NCBI GenBank assembly: GCA_024511045.1
Contig: JANEMG010000056.1
Span: forward strand, 1-10,771
Source of the DNA: Gammaproteobacteria bacterium
Lineage (GTDB): Bacteria; Pseudomonadota; Gammaproteobacteria; Methylococcales; Methylomonadaceae
Direction: 5' to 3'
Length of the DNA: 10,771 bases
Under the pieces are notes generated by a model. It was not told where the DNA came from. It ran no database searches and saw only the letters and a program-made list of their open reading frames with translations. The position numbers and the translations under genes are program-made. Numbering within the stretch: the first letter of the stretch is position 1; each line of letters starts with the position of its first letter. This document shows positions 1 to 7,294 of the stretch, piece after piece.

Positions 1-330
1 GGCGACATCGCTAATGATATTGAAGGAATCAGGCTGTACTTTAATGGCATTGGTATAGAAATGGCCATTCAATCTGAAAAGCTTGGTAAATTTGGCCTGG
101 TACTTTTTGTTGTCCTGATCATGAGCATCTTCGGTAAAATTCACCTCATATAAGGGAATATTGAAATAAGTCCGCTGCTCGATGGTGATATCTTCAGCCC
201 CGGGATGCTTTTTCTGCATGTATACATGCACCGCTTCCGGCAGATTCTGTAAAGACAATTCCTTGCCATGCGTTGTCAATGGAATAACCGATAAGGTGAG
301 AATGATAAAAGATATCAAGTATTTACGCAT
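1..330 (-). CDS. Secreted PepSY-like small protein (3' end beyond window)
   Basis: An open frame runs from an ATG at 330-328 to the window edge, giving 110 residues with no stop. Residues 1-22 form a typical signal peptide: Arg-Lys at 2-3, a hydrophobic core (YLISFIILTLSVIPL), and a probable cut after Thr-His-Gly. The mature part has the look of PepSY-like/BLIP-like periplasmic domains: a short helix (LPEAVHVYMQKKHPGA, residues 30-45) followed by alternating strand-like segments, including IPLYEVNF (58-65) and KLFRLNGHFYTNAI (83-96). Family assignment rests on this pattern only. The likely location is the periplasm, and the function is unknown. No strong ribosome binding site is visible. The 146-bp palindromic repeat lies 76 bp upstream. 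The gene is oriented like the ED block but separated from it by over 500 bp, so it is probably not part of it. Confidence 0.6.
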   Translation of the reverse strand, partial: MRKYLISFIILTLSVIPLTTHGKELSLQNLPEAVHVYMQKKHPGAEDITIEQRTYFNIPLYEVNFTEDAHDQDNKKYQAKFTKLFRLNGHFYTNAIKVQPDSFNIISDVA

Positions 331-406
331 TTTTCTGGTCTGTAGTTAAAGTTTTGTTTCGGAATGAGGGCGGCTGATCAGGCTGGCGCCTGGTGTTGAG
401 CATGTT

Positions 407-552
407 CGTAACTACTCGGGCCCTATGGTTGGTCTGTTCCGGAAGACGCCGTGAATACATCCCTGTTGGCTTGACTTTGGCATCCCTGCCAAAGACACTT
501 CCTCCACAGACCACCCATAGGGGCTTCTTTTACTAGGGGGTGAGTAGTTACG
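407..552. repeat. 146-bp imperfect palindromic repeat element (MITE/REP-like)
   Basis: The element is bounded by a perfect 11-bp inverted repeat, CGTAACTACTC at 407-417 and GAGTAGTTACG at 542-552. Inside it, 421-445 pairs with 498-522 with about four mismatches in 25 positions (CCCTATGG against CCATAGGG, then GGTCTGT against ACAGACC, then GGAAG against CTTCC). The apex holds a perfect 8-bp hairpin, CTTTGGCA (475-482), loop TCCC, TGCCAAAG (487-494). A smaller ACA-TCCC-TGT turn lies at 457-466, so CATCCCTG occurs twice (458-465 and 481-488). No protein domain is encoded and no clear target-site duplication flanks it. The architecture is that of a non-autonomous dispersed repeat or a transcribed, highly structured element. 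I recall similar GTGAATACATCC-type elements in gammaproteobacterial genomes but could not check copy number. Confidence 0.7.
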
Positions 553-853
553 CTTGTTCTTTGTTTTTCATGATCACATGGCAGCCCTGACAGTCAGAGC
601 AAAACCCGTCCTCTTGCCGTCAGTGCCGCAATTTCGTCTCATCGGCAAGTACCAAGCCGGCCCTTTGATTGTGTCCTCAGATCCCTGCGCCGAATCGGTG
701 TCAGCCCGTTATAGACGGACACTGACTACTGTCTTTGGCCCGGTATTCTATCGAAGATGGTTGTCCTGGAACAATCGCTTTATTCCTGGCGGGGTTCTTT
801 CATTCTTACCAAGCCGGCTTGCCTGGAATGTCAGTTTCCGGTTTCTGGTCGTT
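553..853. other. Gene-free interval downstream of the LeuB-like gene
   Basis: These 301 bp lie between the palindromic repeat and the stop codon of the LeuB-like gene. The plus strand is open here, but only as the start of a long shadow frame running antisense to the dehydrogenase, and its translation shows no recognisable domain. On the minus strand, a frame ending at the TAA at 550-548 reads CSDCQGCHVIMKNKEQA, which contains one CxxCH. Stops lie close upstream in that frame, so at best it is a decayed gene end. TACCAAGCCGGC occurs twice (650-661 and 807-818). I found no convincing rho-independent terminator for the LeuB-like gene. Confidence 0.4.
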
Positions 854-1972
854 TCATGCCGTGCCTGCCGCGGACGGCATTTCGCTGAGCTTGGCCGCGA
901 CTTTGTCGCCGAATTCGTCGGTGCTGAGCATCGTTACACCGCTGCCGGACTTGGAGAGATCGGCGGTGGAGTAGCCGTCGCCGAAGACGCCCTGCATGGC
1001 ATCCCAGATGTTTTTCGCCTCGCGGTCCATGCCGAAGCTGTTTTCCAGCATCATCGCCACCGAGCCGATCATCGAATAGGGGTTGGCGATGTTTTTTCCG
1101 GCGATATCGGGGGCCGATCCGTGCGAGGGCTCGTAATAGGCTTTTTCATCGCCCAGGCAGGCCGATGGCATCAGGCCGAGGGAGCCGAGGATGCCGCCGC
1201 CCTGGTCGCTGAGAATGTCGCCGAACATGTTTTCCATGACCATCACGTCGAACTGGGTCGGCTTCAGGCAGAGCAGGGTCGCCGCGGCATCCACCAGCAG
1301 GTGGACAACCTCCATATCGGGATATTCCGGCGCCACTTCCTCCAGGATTTCATTCCACAGCACGCTGGATTTCAGGACATTGCTCTTGTGGATGTTGTGC
1401 AGCACCTTTTTGCGCCGGTTGGCCAGCCTGAATGCCTGATGCAGGATCCGGCGGATCTGGCCTTCGTCGTATTCCAGGGTTTCCTTGACATAGCGCAGTC
1501 CCTGATCGTTGACGCCGGTTTCCTTTGCGCCGAAATACAGCCCGCCCACCAGTTCCCGGACGATGACCAGATCGATGCCGTCACCGATGATTTCCGGCTT
1601 CAGCGGGGAAAAATGCGCCAGCTGGCGGGGCAGGGACACGGGCCGGAAGTTGGCGTAGGTGTTGTAGCGGCGGCGCAGGGGCAGCAGCGCGCCTCTTTCC
1701 GGCTGTTTGTCCACGGGGATTTTTTTCGATTCCTCGTGGCTCAGGCCGATGGTGCCCTTCAGGATGGCATCGGCCTGGTCGCAGATTTCGATGGTTTCCC
1801 GGGGAAAGGCATCGCCGGTCTCGAAATAGGCGCAGGCGCCGAACAGGGCCGGCAGCAGTTCAAAGGTGACGGCGTTGCGCTGTTCCACCAGCTTGAGAAT
1901 CTTGATGGCTTCTTTGGTGATTTCCGGGCCGATGCCGTCACCGGCCAGGATGGCGATTTTATAGTGTTTCAT
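854..1972 (-). CDS. LeuB-like isocitrate/isopropylmalate dehydrogenase family protein
   Basis: A 372-residue NAD-dependent beta-hydroxyacid oxidative decarboxylase, cytosolic. The ATG at 1972-1970 is chosen because the family N-terminus (KIAILAGDGIGPEI) begins there; the frame stays open 24 codons further upstream without homology. Family residues are present: R100 and R110 (in ALLPLR and YANFRP), R139 and Y146 (VRELVGGLYFG), K196, and metal-binding D228, D252 and D256 with the spacing known in Thermus LeuB. D289 in HGSAPDIAG indicates NAD rather than NADP. The VRELVGGLYFG loop is of isopropylmalate type, not isocitrate type. However, the lysine region reads IHKSNVLKSS where LeuB usually has DKANVL, and VDAAAT replaces the usual YVDNA. 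True 3-isopropylmalate dehydrogenase is therefore possible but not certain; no leuC or leuD is adjacent. It lies 236 bp downstream of eda. A weak promoter-like pair (TGTACA, 17 bp, TATGGT, near 2040-2070) could serve it separately. Confidence 0.85.
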   Translation of the reverse strand: MKHYKIAILAGDGIGPEITKEAIKILKLVEQRNAVTFELLPALFGACAYFETGDAFPRETIEICDQADAILKGTIGLSHEESKKIPVDKQPERGALLPLRRRYNTYANFRPVSLPRQLAHFSPLKPEIIGDGIDLVIVRELVGGLYFGAKETGVNDQGLRYVKETLEYDEGQIRRILHQAFRLANRRKKVLHNIHKSNVLKSSVLWNEILEEVAPEYPDMEVVHLLVDAAATLLCLKPTQFDVMVMENMFGDILSDQGGGILGSLGLMPSACLGDEKAYYEPSHGSAPDIAGKNIANPYSMIGSVAMMLENSFGMDREAKNIWDAMQGVFGDGYSTADLSKSGSGVTMLSTDEFGDKVAAKLSEMPSAAGTA

Positions 1973-2208
1973 TGGTTGCTTGTTAAAGTTTTGTCGAAAG
2001 AAGTTTTCCTGATTACGAATGACCCTCAATTTTGCCGAAACCATACAATTCTTGTTATTTGTTGTACAGCACTCAAGATTTCACCCGCTGGTCGAAATGA
2101 CAATGTTGACTTGGCGTTGATTGAACACGATTATCATTTTGAATATGGCTGAGGCTTGCGGGTAATCAGGAAGGTTTTTGGTCTGCCTTGCTGAAGTGAC
2201 TGGCAGTG

Positions 2209-2838
2209 CTATAAAGCAATGGCAGCAGCCTCGACAGCGAGGCGTTTGATCTCGGTCCAGTCTTCGGCATCCACCAGGCTGGCAGGCGCCATCCAGGAGC
2301 CGCCGACGCAGGCCACGTTGGCCAGCGCCAGGTAGTCTCGGGCGTTGCCGGGGTTGACCCCGCCGGTGGGGCAGAAGGTGACCTGCGGCAGCGGAGCGCC
2401 GATCGCCTTGAACATGGGGATGCCACCTGCGGCCTGGGCGGGAAAGAATTTCATTGCGGTAATGCCTCTTTCCAGCAGGCGCATCACTTCACTGGGGGTG
2501 ATGACGCCCGGCAGCAGCGGCACGCCGCTGGCAAGCGCCTCGTCCAGCAGGCTGTCGGTGACGCCGGGGCTGACCAGGAATTCGGCGCCGGCGGCGATGG
2601 ACTGCTGCAGCGTCCTGCTGTCGATGATGGTTCCGGCGCCGACGATGGCATCCGGCACTTCGGCCTTGATCGCCTGGATGGATTCCAGGGCCGCCGGCGT
2701 GCGCAGCGTGATTTCCAGCACTTTCAGGCCGCCTTCCACCAGGGCATGGGCCAGCGGCACCGCCTGTTCCACGTTGTTGATGACCATCACCGGTATCACC
2801 GGCGAAGTGTTCATAATGTCTTGTATCGATGTGCTCAT
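2209..2838 (-). CDS. eda: KDPG aldolase (2-dehydro-3-deoxy-6-phosphogluconate aldolase)
   Basis: A 209-residue class I aldolase of the cytosolic Entner-Doudoroff pathway. It cleaves 2-keto-3-deoxy-6-phosphogluconate to pyruvate and glyceraldehyde 3-phosphate. The Schiff-base lysine is K130 in AMKFFPA. The catalytic glutamate is E42 in LEITLRT, followed by phosphate/substrate-binding R46. GAGT (67-70) and CPTGGVNP match the (beta/alpha)8 barrel signatures. Length equals the usual family length (E. coli Eda is just over 210 residues). The start at 2838 has GGGAA about 8 nt upstream. It begins 23 bp after the edd stop codon, so the two are almost certainly cotranscribed and probably translationally linked. 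Nothing odd is seen in the protein. Confidence 0.96.
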   Translation of the reverse strand: MSTSIQDIMNTSPVIPVMVINNVEQAVPLAHALVEGGLKVLEITLRTPAALESIQAIKAEVPDAIVGAGTIIDSRTLQQSIAAGAEFLVSPGVTDSLLDEALASGVPLLPGVITPSEVMRLLERGITAMKFFPAQAAGGIPMFKAIGAPLPQVTFCPTGGVNPGNARDYLALANVACVGGSWMAPASLVDAEDWTEIKRLAVEAAAIAL

Positions 2839-2861
2839 GAATGTTCCCAGGTTGTTGCAAT

Positions 2862-4682
2862 TCAGTCGATGACGAACAGATTGCTCGCCCCCGTCTCCGC
2901 GGAGGAGGCGTTCAGGCGGAAGCCGCCGAACAATTCCCGCCCCATGCCGAAATGATGGTCCTTGTGCACGTTGATGGCCGGCGTGCGGGCATTGAACGCG
3001 TCTTCCGCCACCCGTACGTTGACTTCACCGCTCTGCGTGTTCAGGTGGATGATGTCGCCGTTTTTCACCCTGGCCAGGGGGCCGCCTTCGCTGCATTCCG
3101 GGCACATGTGGATGGCGGAAGGGACCTTTCCCGAAGCCCCGGACATGCGGCCGTCGGTTACCAGTGCCACCTGAAAGCCTTTGTCCTGCAGCACGCCGAG
3201 CAGCGGCGTCAGCTTGTGCAGTTCCGGCATGCCGTTGGATTTGGGGCCCTGGAAGCGCAGCACGACGATCACGTCTTTCTCCATTTCGCCTCTCTTGAAG
3301 GCGGCCACCACGTCGTCCTGGTCGTCGAACACCATGGCCGGCGCCTCGACGATCTGGTGTTGTTCGGCGACGGCGGAAATCTTGGAGACGCCGCGGCCCA
3401 GATTGCCGTGCATGACATGCAGGCCGCCGCTGGCTGCGAAGGGCTCGTCGACGCTGGTCAGCACTTCCGGGTCCAGGGATTGCTCGGGGGAAGGCTCCCA
3501 GACCAGTTGGCCGTCGATCAGCTTCGGTTCCTGGGGGTAATTGTTCAGGCCGCGACTGTCGGCGACGGTCAGCAGGTCTTCGTGCAGCATGCCGTCTTTC
3601 AGCAGTTCCGCGATCAGTACGCCCATGCCGCCCGCCGCCTGGAAGTAGTTGATGTCGGCCTGGCCGTTGGGATAGATGCGGGTGATCAGAGGGATCACCT
3701 TGGAAAGCCTGTCGAAATCGTCCCAGTTGATGATGATGCCGGCGGCGCGGGCGATGGCGACCAGATGAATGGTATGGTTGGTGGAGCCGCCGGTGGCCAG
3801 CAGGCCGACGATGGCGTTGATGATGGCCTTTTCGTCGATCATGTGGCCGATGGGGCGGAAATCATCGCCCAGGGCGGTGAATTTTACCACCTGCCTGGCC
3901 GCCGCCCTGGTCAGTTCGTCGCGCAGCGGGGTGTTGGGATTGATGAAGGAGCTGCCCGGCAGATGCAGACCCATGATTTCCACCATCATCTGGTTGCTGT
4001 TGGCGGTGCCGTAGAAAGTACAGGTGCCCGGGCTGTGATAGGACTGGGATTCCGATTCCAGAAGCTCGGCGCGGCTGACCTTGCCTTCCGCGTAGAGCTG
4101 CCGGATTCGCACCTTCTCCTTGTTGGGCAGGCCGCTGGGCATGGGGCCGGCAGGGACGAACACGGCGGGCAGGTGGCCGAAGCTCAGCGCACCGATCAGC
4201 AGGCCGGGCACGATCTTGTCGCAGACGCCCAGATACAGTGCCGCATCGAACATGTTGTGGCTCAAACCGACGGCGGTCGCCATGGCGATCACGTCGCGGC
4301 TGAACAGGGACAGTTCCATGCCCGGCTGGCCCTGCGTGACGCCGTCGCACATGGCTGGTACGCCGCCGGCGAACTGGGCCGTTGCGCCGACTTCCGCCAC
4401 TGCCGCCTTGATCAGGGCCGGGGCGTCCTTGTAAGGTTCGTGCGCCGAAAGCATGTCGTTGTAGGCGGAAATGATCGCGACATTGGCGGTCTTGTCTCCC
4501 GCCAGGGCCAGTTTGTTGTCAGCGGAACAGGCGGCGAAGGCATGCGCCAGGTTGCCGCAGGCCAGTTTCGAACGATGCGGGCCCTGTTCCACGGCGGCGT
4601 CGATGCGCGCCAGATAGGCAGCGCGGGATTCCCGGCTGCGTTCGATGACTTGTTCGGTCACTTGTTCCAATATGGGGTGCAT
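2862..4682 (-). CDS. edd: 6-Phosphogluconate dehydratase
   Basis: A 606-residue member of the IlvD/Edd dehydratase family. It converts 6-phosphogluconate to KDPG, the committing step of the Entner-Doudoroff pathway, using an oxygen-sensitive [4Fe-4S] cluster. The sequence is collinear with E. coli Edd from ERSRESRAAYLARI near the N-terminus to GRELF near the C-terminus. Expected cluster cysteines are C154 (LGVCDKIVPG) and C221 (PGTCTFYGTAN), at the same numbering as in E. coli. VPAMCDGVTQG (109-119), MVEIMG-LPGSSF and DGRMSGASGKVPSA are further family signatures. The ATG at 4682-4680 is chosen because AGGAG sits about 8 nt upstream. A TTG-or-ATG start six codons earlier would place that ribosome binding site inside the coding region. 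It lies 96 bp after pgl and 23 bp before eda. Confidence 0.97.
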   Translation of the reverse strand: MHPILEQVTEQVIERSRESRAAYLARIDAAVEQGPHRSKLACGNLAHAFAACSADNKLALAGDKTANVAIISAYNDMLSAHEPYKDAPALIKAAVAEVGATAQFAGGVPAMCDGVTQGQPGMELSLFSRDVIAMATAVGLSHNMFDAALYLGVCDKIVPGLLIGALSFGHLPAVFVPAGPMPSGLPNKEKVRIRQLYAEGKVSRAELLESESQSYHSPGTCTFYGTANSNQMMVEIMGLHLPGSSFINPNTPLRDELTRAAARQVVKFTALGDDFRPIGHMIDEKAIINAIVGLLATGGSTNHTIHLVAIARAAGIIINWDDFDRLSKVIPLITRIYPNGQADINYFQAAGGMGVLIAELLKDGMLHEDLLTVADSRGLNNYPQEPKLIDGQLVWEPSPEQSLDPEVLTSVDEPFAASGGLHVMHGNLGRGVSKISAVAEQHQIVEAPAMVFDDQDDVVAAFKRGEMEKDVIVVLRFQGPKSNGMPELHKLTPLLGVLQDKGFQVALVTDGRMSGASGKVPSAIHMCPECSEGGPLARVKNGDIIHLNTQSGEVNVRVAEDAFNARTPAINVHKDHHFGMGRELFGGFRLNASSAETGASNLFVID

Positions 4683-4735
4683 AATGTGCTCCTGTGGCAA
4701 AAACTACTGTTCCGGGGCGATTAAGAAAGCGTCGT

Positions 4736-4759
4736 TTCCCGCGACCTTTTCAGCGGGAA
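4736..4759 (-). other. Hairpin in the pgl-edd intergenic space
   Basis: On the minus strand a perfect 7-bp stem, TTCCCGC and GCGGGAA, encloses a 10-nt loop (TGAAAAGGTC), 19-42 nt after the pgl stop. No uridine run follows, so it is unlikely to be a rho-independent terminator. It may be an RNA processing or stability element between two cotranscribed genes, or a protein-binding palindrome. Only the inverted repeat itself is seen; the role is inferred. Confidence 0.35.
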
Positions 4760-4778
4760 GCAGGGAAAGCATGGCGTT

Positions 4779-5489
4779 TCAGGGCGCCCAGTATAATGCG
4801 ACCGGGACCTTGTTCTGGCGCAGCACGGCCCGGACCGGCATGTCCTCCACCAGGCCATCGTCCAGGGCGGTGCGAAACACGGCAAGTTTTTCCTCGCCGG
4901 TCAACAACAGGATCAGGCGCTGCGATTTCAGCAGGCCGGTCAGGGTCAGGGTCAGGCGCTCGATGTTGGCGCCGGTGACTGCGCTGGGTCTGGCCGTGAT
5001 GGCCGCGGTCAGCTGCTGGTTGTCTTCGGCCAGCGCCTCGTTCAGGCCCTCGGCATGGGGAAACAGGGACGCCGTATGCCCGTCGCTGCCCATGCCGAGA
5101 ATGGTCACGGTAAAGGGCTGCGGCAGGGCCCGATAACGGCCCTCGGTTTCGGCGCAGCCATCTGTGGCGCTGGCGGCAGCGGTTTTCATGCCGGTAAAGG
5201 CTGCCTGGCGGGCATTGTTGATCAGCAGCGTACGCTGGATGAAGGCTTCGTTGCTGGCTTCGTGGTCAATGCCGACCCAGCGCTCGTCGACCAGTGCGAC
5301 ATGGATTCTGATCCAGTCCAGGTCGGTTTTGGACAGGGACTGATACAACGGAGCAGGCGTGCTGCCGCCGGAAACCAGCAGAGTGGCGTGGCCCTTGTCG
5401 GTCAAATCTTCCTGCAGATGGTGGTGACAATCCTGGGTCAGGGAGTCCAGCAGGCTGCTTCGGTCTGTAAATAAATGTTCTTCTACCAT
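4779..5489 (-). CDS. pgl: 6-Phosphogluconolactonase (DevB/SOL type)
   Basis: A 236-residue cytosolic hydrolase that opens 6-phospho-D-glucono-1,5-lactone to 6-phosphogluconate, linking Zwf to Edd. Diagnostic motifs are LLVSGGSTP (37-45, phosphate loop), LVDERWVGIDHEASNE (66-81), and LGMGSDGHTASLFP (131-144), which carries the catalytic Asp/His region. It is of the NagB/isomerase-like fold (DevB) rather than the beta-propeller YbhE type. Length is normal for the family. Start at 5489 follows AAAGAA, a modest ribosome binding site. Placed 66 bp after zwf and 96 bp before edd on the same strand, it is the second gene of the ED block in pathway order. Confidence 0.94.
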   Translation of the reverse strand: MVEEHLFTDRSSLLDSLTQDCHHHLQEDLTDKGHATLLVSGGSTPAPLYQSLSKTDLDWIRIHVALVDERWVGIDHEASNEAFIQRTLLINNARQAAFTGMKTAAASATDGCAETEGRYRALPQPFTVTILGMGSDGHTASLFPHAEGLNEALAEDNQQLTAAITARPSAVTGANIERLTLTLTGLLKSQRLILLLTGEEKLAVFRTALDDGLVEDMPVRAVLRQNKVPVALYWAP

Positions 5490-5555
5490 GCGCTTCGTTC
5501 TTTAAGAGATTGAATGGCGGCGATGCAAAACGTTGCCATCGACCGGTGTGTCTGT

Positions 5556-7025
5556 TCAGGCTTCCCAGGCTCTGCCGTCCCGGGCCAGCAACGAGTCCGA
5601 TGCGATCGGTCCCCAGGTTCCGGCCGGGTAAGGGTGCGGCGGGTCGCTGATATGACTCCAGGCGTCCTGTATGGAATCGATCCAGGTCCAGGCCTGTTCG
5701 ATCTCCTCGCGGCTCAGAAACAGGGTGGGATTGCCGCGCAGTGCCTCCAGGATCATTTTCTCGTAGCCGCCGAACATCCGGGTTTTTTTGAAGGCCTCGG
5801 AGTAGCTCAAGTCCAGTTTGGTTTTCTGCAGCCTGATGCCGCCGTCGATGCCCGGGATCTTGTTCAGAATTTCGATTTCCACACCCTCATTGGGCTGCAG
5901 ATGGATGATCAACTTGTTGGGCGGCAGTTCGCGGTAGCTGTCCTTGAAGATATTGTGCGGCAATTGCTTGAAATACACGACGATTTCGGTGCGCTTGTAG
6001 TTCATGCGCTTGCCGGTGCGCAGGTAGAAAGGTACGCTGGCCCAGCGCCAGTTGTCGATGTCCACGCGCAGCGCGACAAAGGTTTCCGTGGTGCTTTCCG
6101 TGTTCGCTCCTTCCTCCTCCAGGTAGCCAGGCACTTCCTTCGCCTTGCAGAAGCCTTTCGTATACTGGCCACGGACTGTTTTTTCTTCGACGTTGCTGCT
6201 GGTGATCGGACGCAATGCCTCCAGCACCTTGATCTTTTCGTTGCGGATGCTTTGCGCCTTGATATTGACTGGCGGCTCCATCGCGACAAAGGTCAGAATC
6301 TGCAGCAGGTGATTCTGCAGCATATCGCGGAGCTGGCCGGTCTTGTCGAAATAGTCCCAGCGGCCTTCGATGCCCACCTCCTCGGCGACGGTAATCTGGA
6401 TATGGTCGATGGTGTTGTGGTCCCAGTTGGTGGTGAAGATGGAATTGGCGAAGCGCAAGGCCAGCAGGTTGAGTACCGTTTCCTTGCCCAGGTAGTGGTC
6501 GATGCGGAATACCTGTTCTTCGCTGAATACCGCAGCCACCGCATCATTGATCTGTTTCGATGACTGCAGGTCGTGGCCGATGGGTTTTTCCATGACCAGT
6601 CGCGACTCTTTGGTCAAAACACCCGATGCGGCCAGCCCCTGGCAGGTGCCCTGAAAGAGAAAGGGCGGGATGGCGAAATAATTGATCGTTACCCGCTCCG
6701 CTGTGTCGAGGACGGCATGCAGCCGTTGATACTGGTCCGGCTGCGTCAGGTCGATGGCCAGATAGGAAAGTCTCCCGGAGAATCTGTCCCATACTTCGGG
6801 ATCGATATCGTCTTTCAGGAACATCTCCAGGCTTTCCCGGGCGATGGCGATGAATTCATCTTTGCTCTTGTCGAACCGGTCGACACCGATAATCCGTGAC
6901 GCGCTTTCGATCAGTCCGGCATTTTCCAGACGATATAACGAAATCATCAGCTTGCGTGTCGATAAATCGCCCAGTGCACCATAGATCACTAAATCGCAGG
7001 GTTTATAGGTTTTCTTGTTGGTCAT
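5556..7025 (-). CDS. zwf: Glucose-6-phosphate 1-dehydrogenase
   Basis: A 489-residue cytosolic enzyme that oxidises glucose 6-phosphate to 6-phosphogluconolactone with NAD(P)+. The N-terminal Rossmann fold carries GALGDLSTRKL (16-26), the G6PDH form of the dinucleotide fingerprint. EKPIGHD (146-152) and RIDHYLGKE (174-182) are the substrate signatures. H177 and H239 (in QNHLLQ) match the phosphate-contacting and general-base histidines known from Leuconostoc G6PDH. Length is standard. The ATG at 7025-7023 is chosen because homology starts immediately after it. The frame is open for 70 codons upstream, but those residues look like translated leader, with no domain. The ribosome binding site is weak (GGA about 8 nt upstream). 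It is the first gene of the probable zwf-pgl-edd-eda operon. Confidence 0.96.
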   Translation of the reverse strand: MTNKKTYKPCDLVIYGALGDLSTRKLMISLYRLENAGLIESASRIIGVDRFDKSKDEFIAIARESLEMFLKDDIDPEVWDRFSGRLSYLAIDLTQPDQYQRLHAVLDTAERVTINYFAIPPFLFQGTCQGLAASGVLTKESRLVMEKPIGHDLQSSKQINDAVAAVFSEEQVFRIDHYLGKETVLNLLALRFANSIFTTNWDHNTIDHIQITVAEEVGIEGRWDYFDKTGQLRDMLQNHLLQILTFVAMEPPVNIKAQSIRNEKIKVLEALRPITSSNVEEKTVRGQYTKGFCKAKEVPGYLEEEGANTESTTETFVALRVDIDNWRWASVPFYLRTGKRMNYKRTEIVVYFKQLPHNIFKDSYRELPPNKLIIHLQPNEGVEIEILNKIPGIDGGIRLQKTKLDLSYSEAFKKTRMFGGYEKMILEALRGNPTLFLSREEIEQAWTWIDSIQDAWSHISDPPHPYPAGTWGPIASDSLLARDGRAWEA

Positions 7026-7261
7026 TATGGTCCGTTGAATAAAGCAGATGCTCGTCAGCTGAATTGTTGTGGCGTTTGCCTGAAAACACGGGTCGTATTG
7101 CAATCTGGGAGGCTGTTCGGGATAGCTGCTCCAGCCCGGGTCCATTGCTGCGGAGCAGACTGGGGTGTTGAGTTTGCAGCTGAAATAAATTGCCAGGGTC
7201 CGGGGGTGACCGGTATCAAACTCTTTCAGTATCAAGGACAGACAATTGCTGCAGAAGGCGC

Positions 7262-7290
7262 ATTATAACAACAATATCGGCCAAACCAAA
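7262..7290 (-). promoter_or_regulatory. Candidate sigma-70 promoter for zwf
   Basis: On the minus strand a perfect TATAAT (7267-7262) is preceded at 17 bp by TTTGGT (7290-7285), a poor -35 match. The predicted start is near 7255, about 230 nt before the zwf ATG. The strong -10 with a weak -35 suggests dependence on an activator. It is the best promoter-like sequence in the interval. Confidence 0.45.
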
Positions 7291-7294
7291 GACG

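Noticed and set aside
323..514. 63-codon minus-strand frame
   Set aside because: It lies almost entirely in the palindromic repeat and its translation shows no protein-like features.
650..818. 12-bp direct repeat TACCAAGCCGGC (650-661, 807-818)
   Set aside because: Similarity stops at the 12 bp and the flanks differ. This is within what chance allows.
554..2152. 532-codon plus-strand open frame
   Set aside because: From about 854 onward it runs exactly antisense to the LeuB-like gene, and its composition (rich in His, Gln, Ala, Gly, Val) is that of a complementary-strand shadow. No domain is visible.
2006..2172. 11-bp inverted repeat TTCCTGATTAC / GTAATCAGGAA around the eda-LeuB-like gap
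   Set aside because: The copies are 145 bp apart, the match does not extend, and it has no link to a boundary. Probably chance.
2841..4724. 627-codon plus-strand open frame
   Set aside because: It is antisense to edd over nearly its whole length. Edd is unmistakable by homology and the opposite frame is a composition artefact of GC-rich coding DNA.
5514..6563. 349-codon plus-strand open frame
   Set aside because: It is antisense to zwf, with no recognisable domain or ribosome binding site.
7026..7235. 70-codon N-terminal extension of Zwf
   Set aside because: Zwf homology begins right after the ATG at 7025. The extra residues translate the leader and would make the protein much longer than the family.
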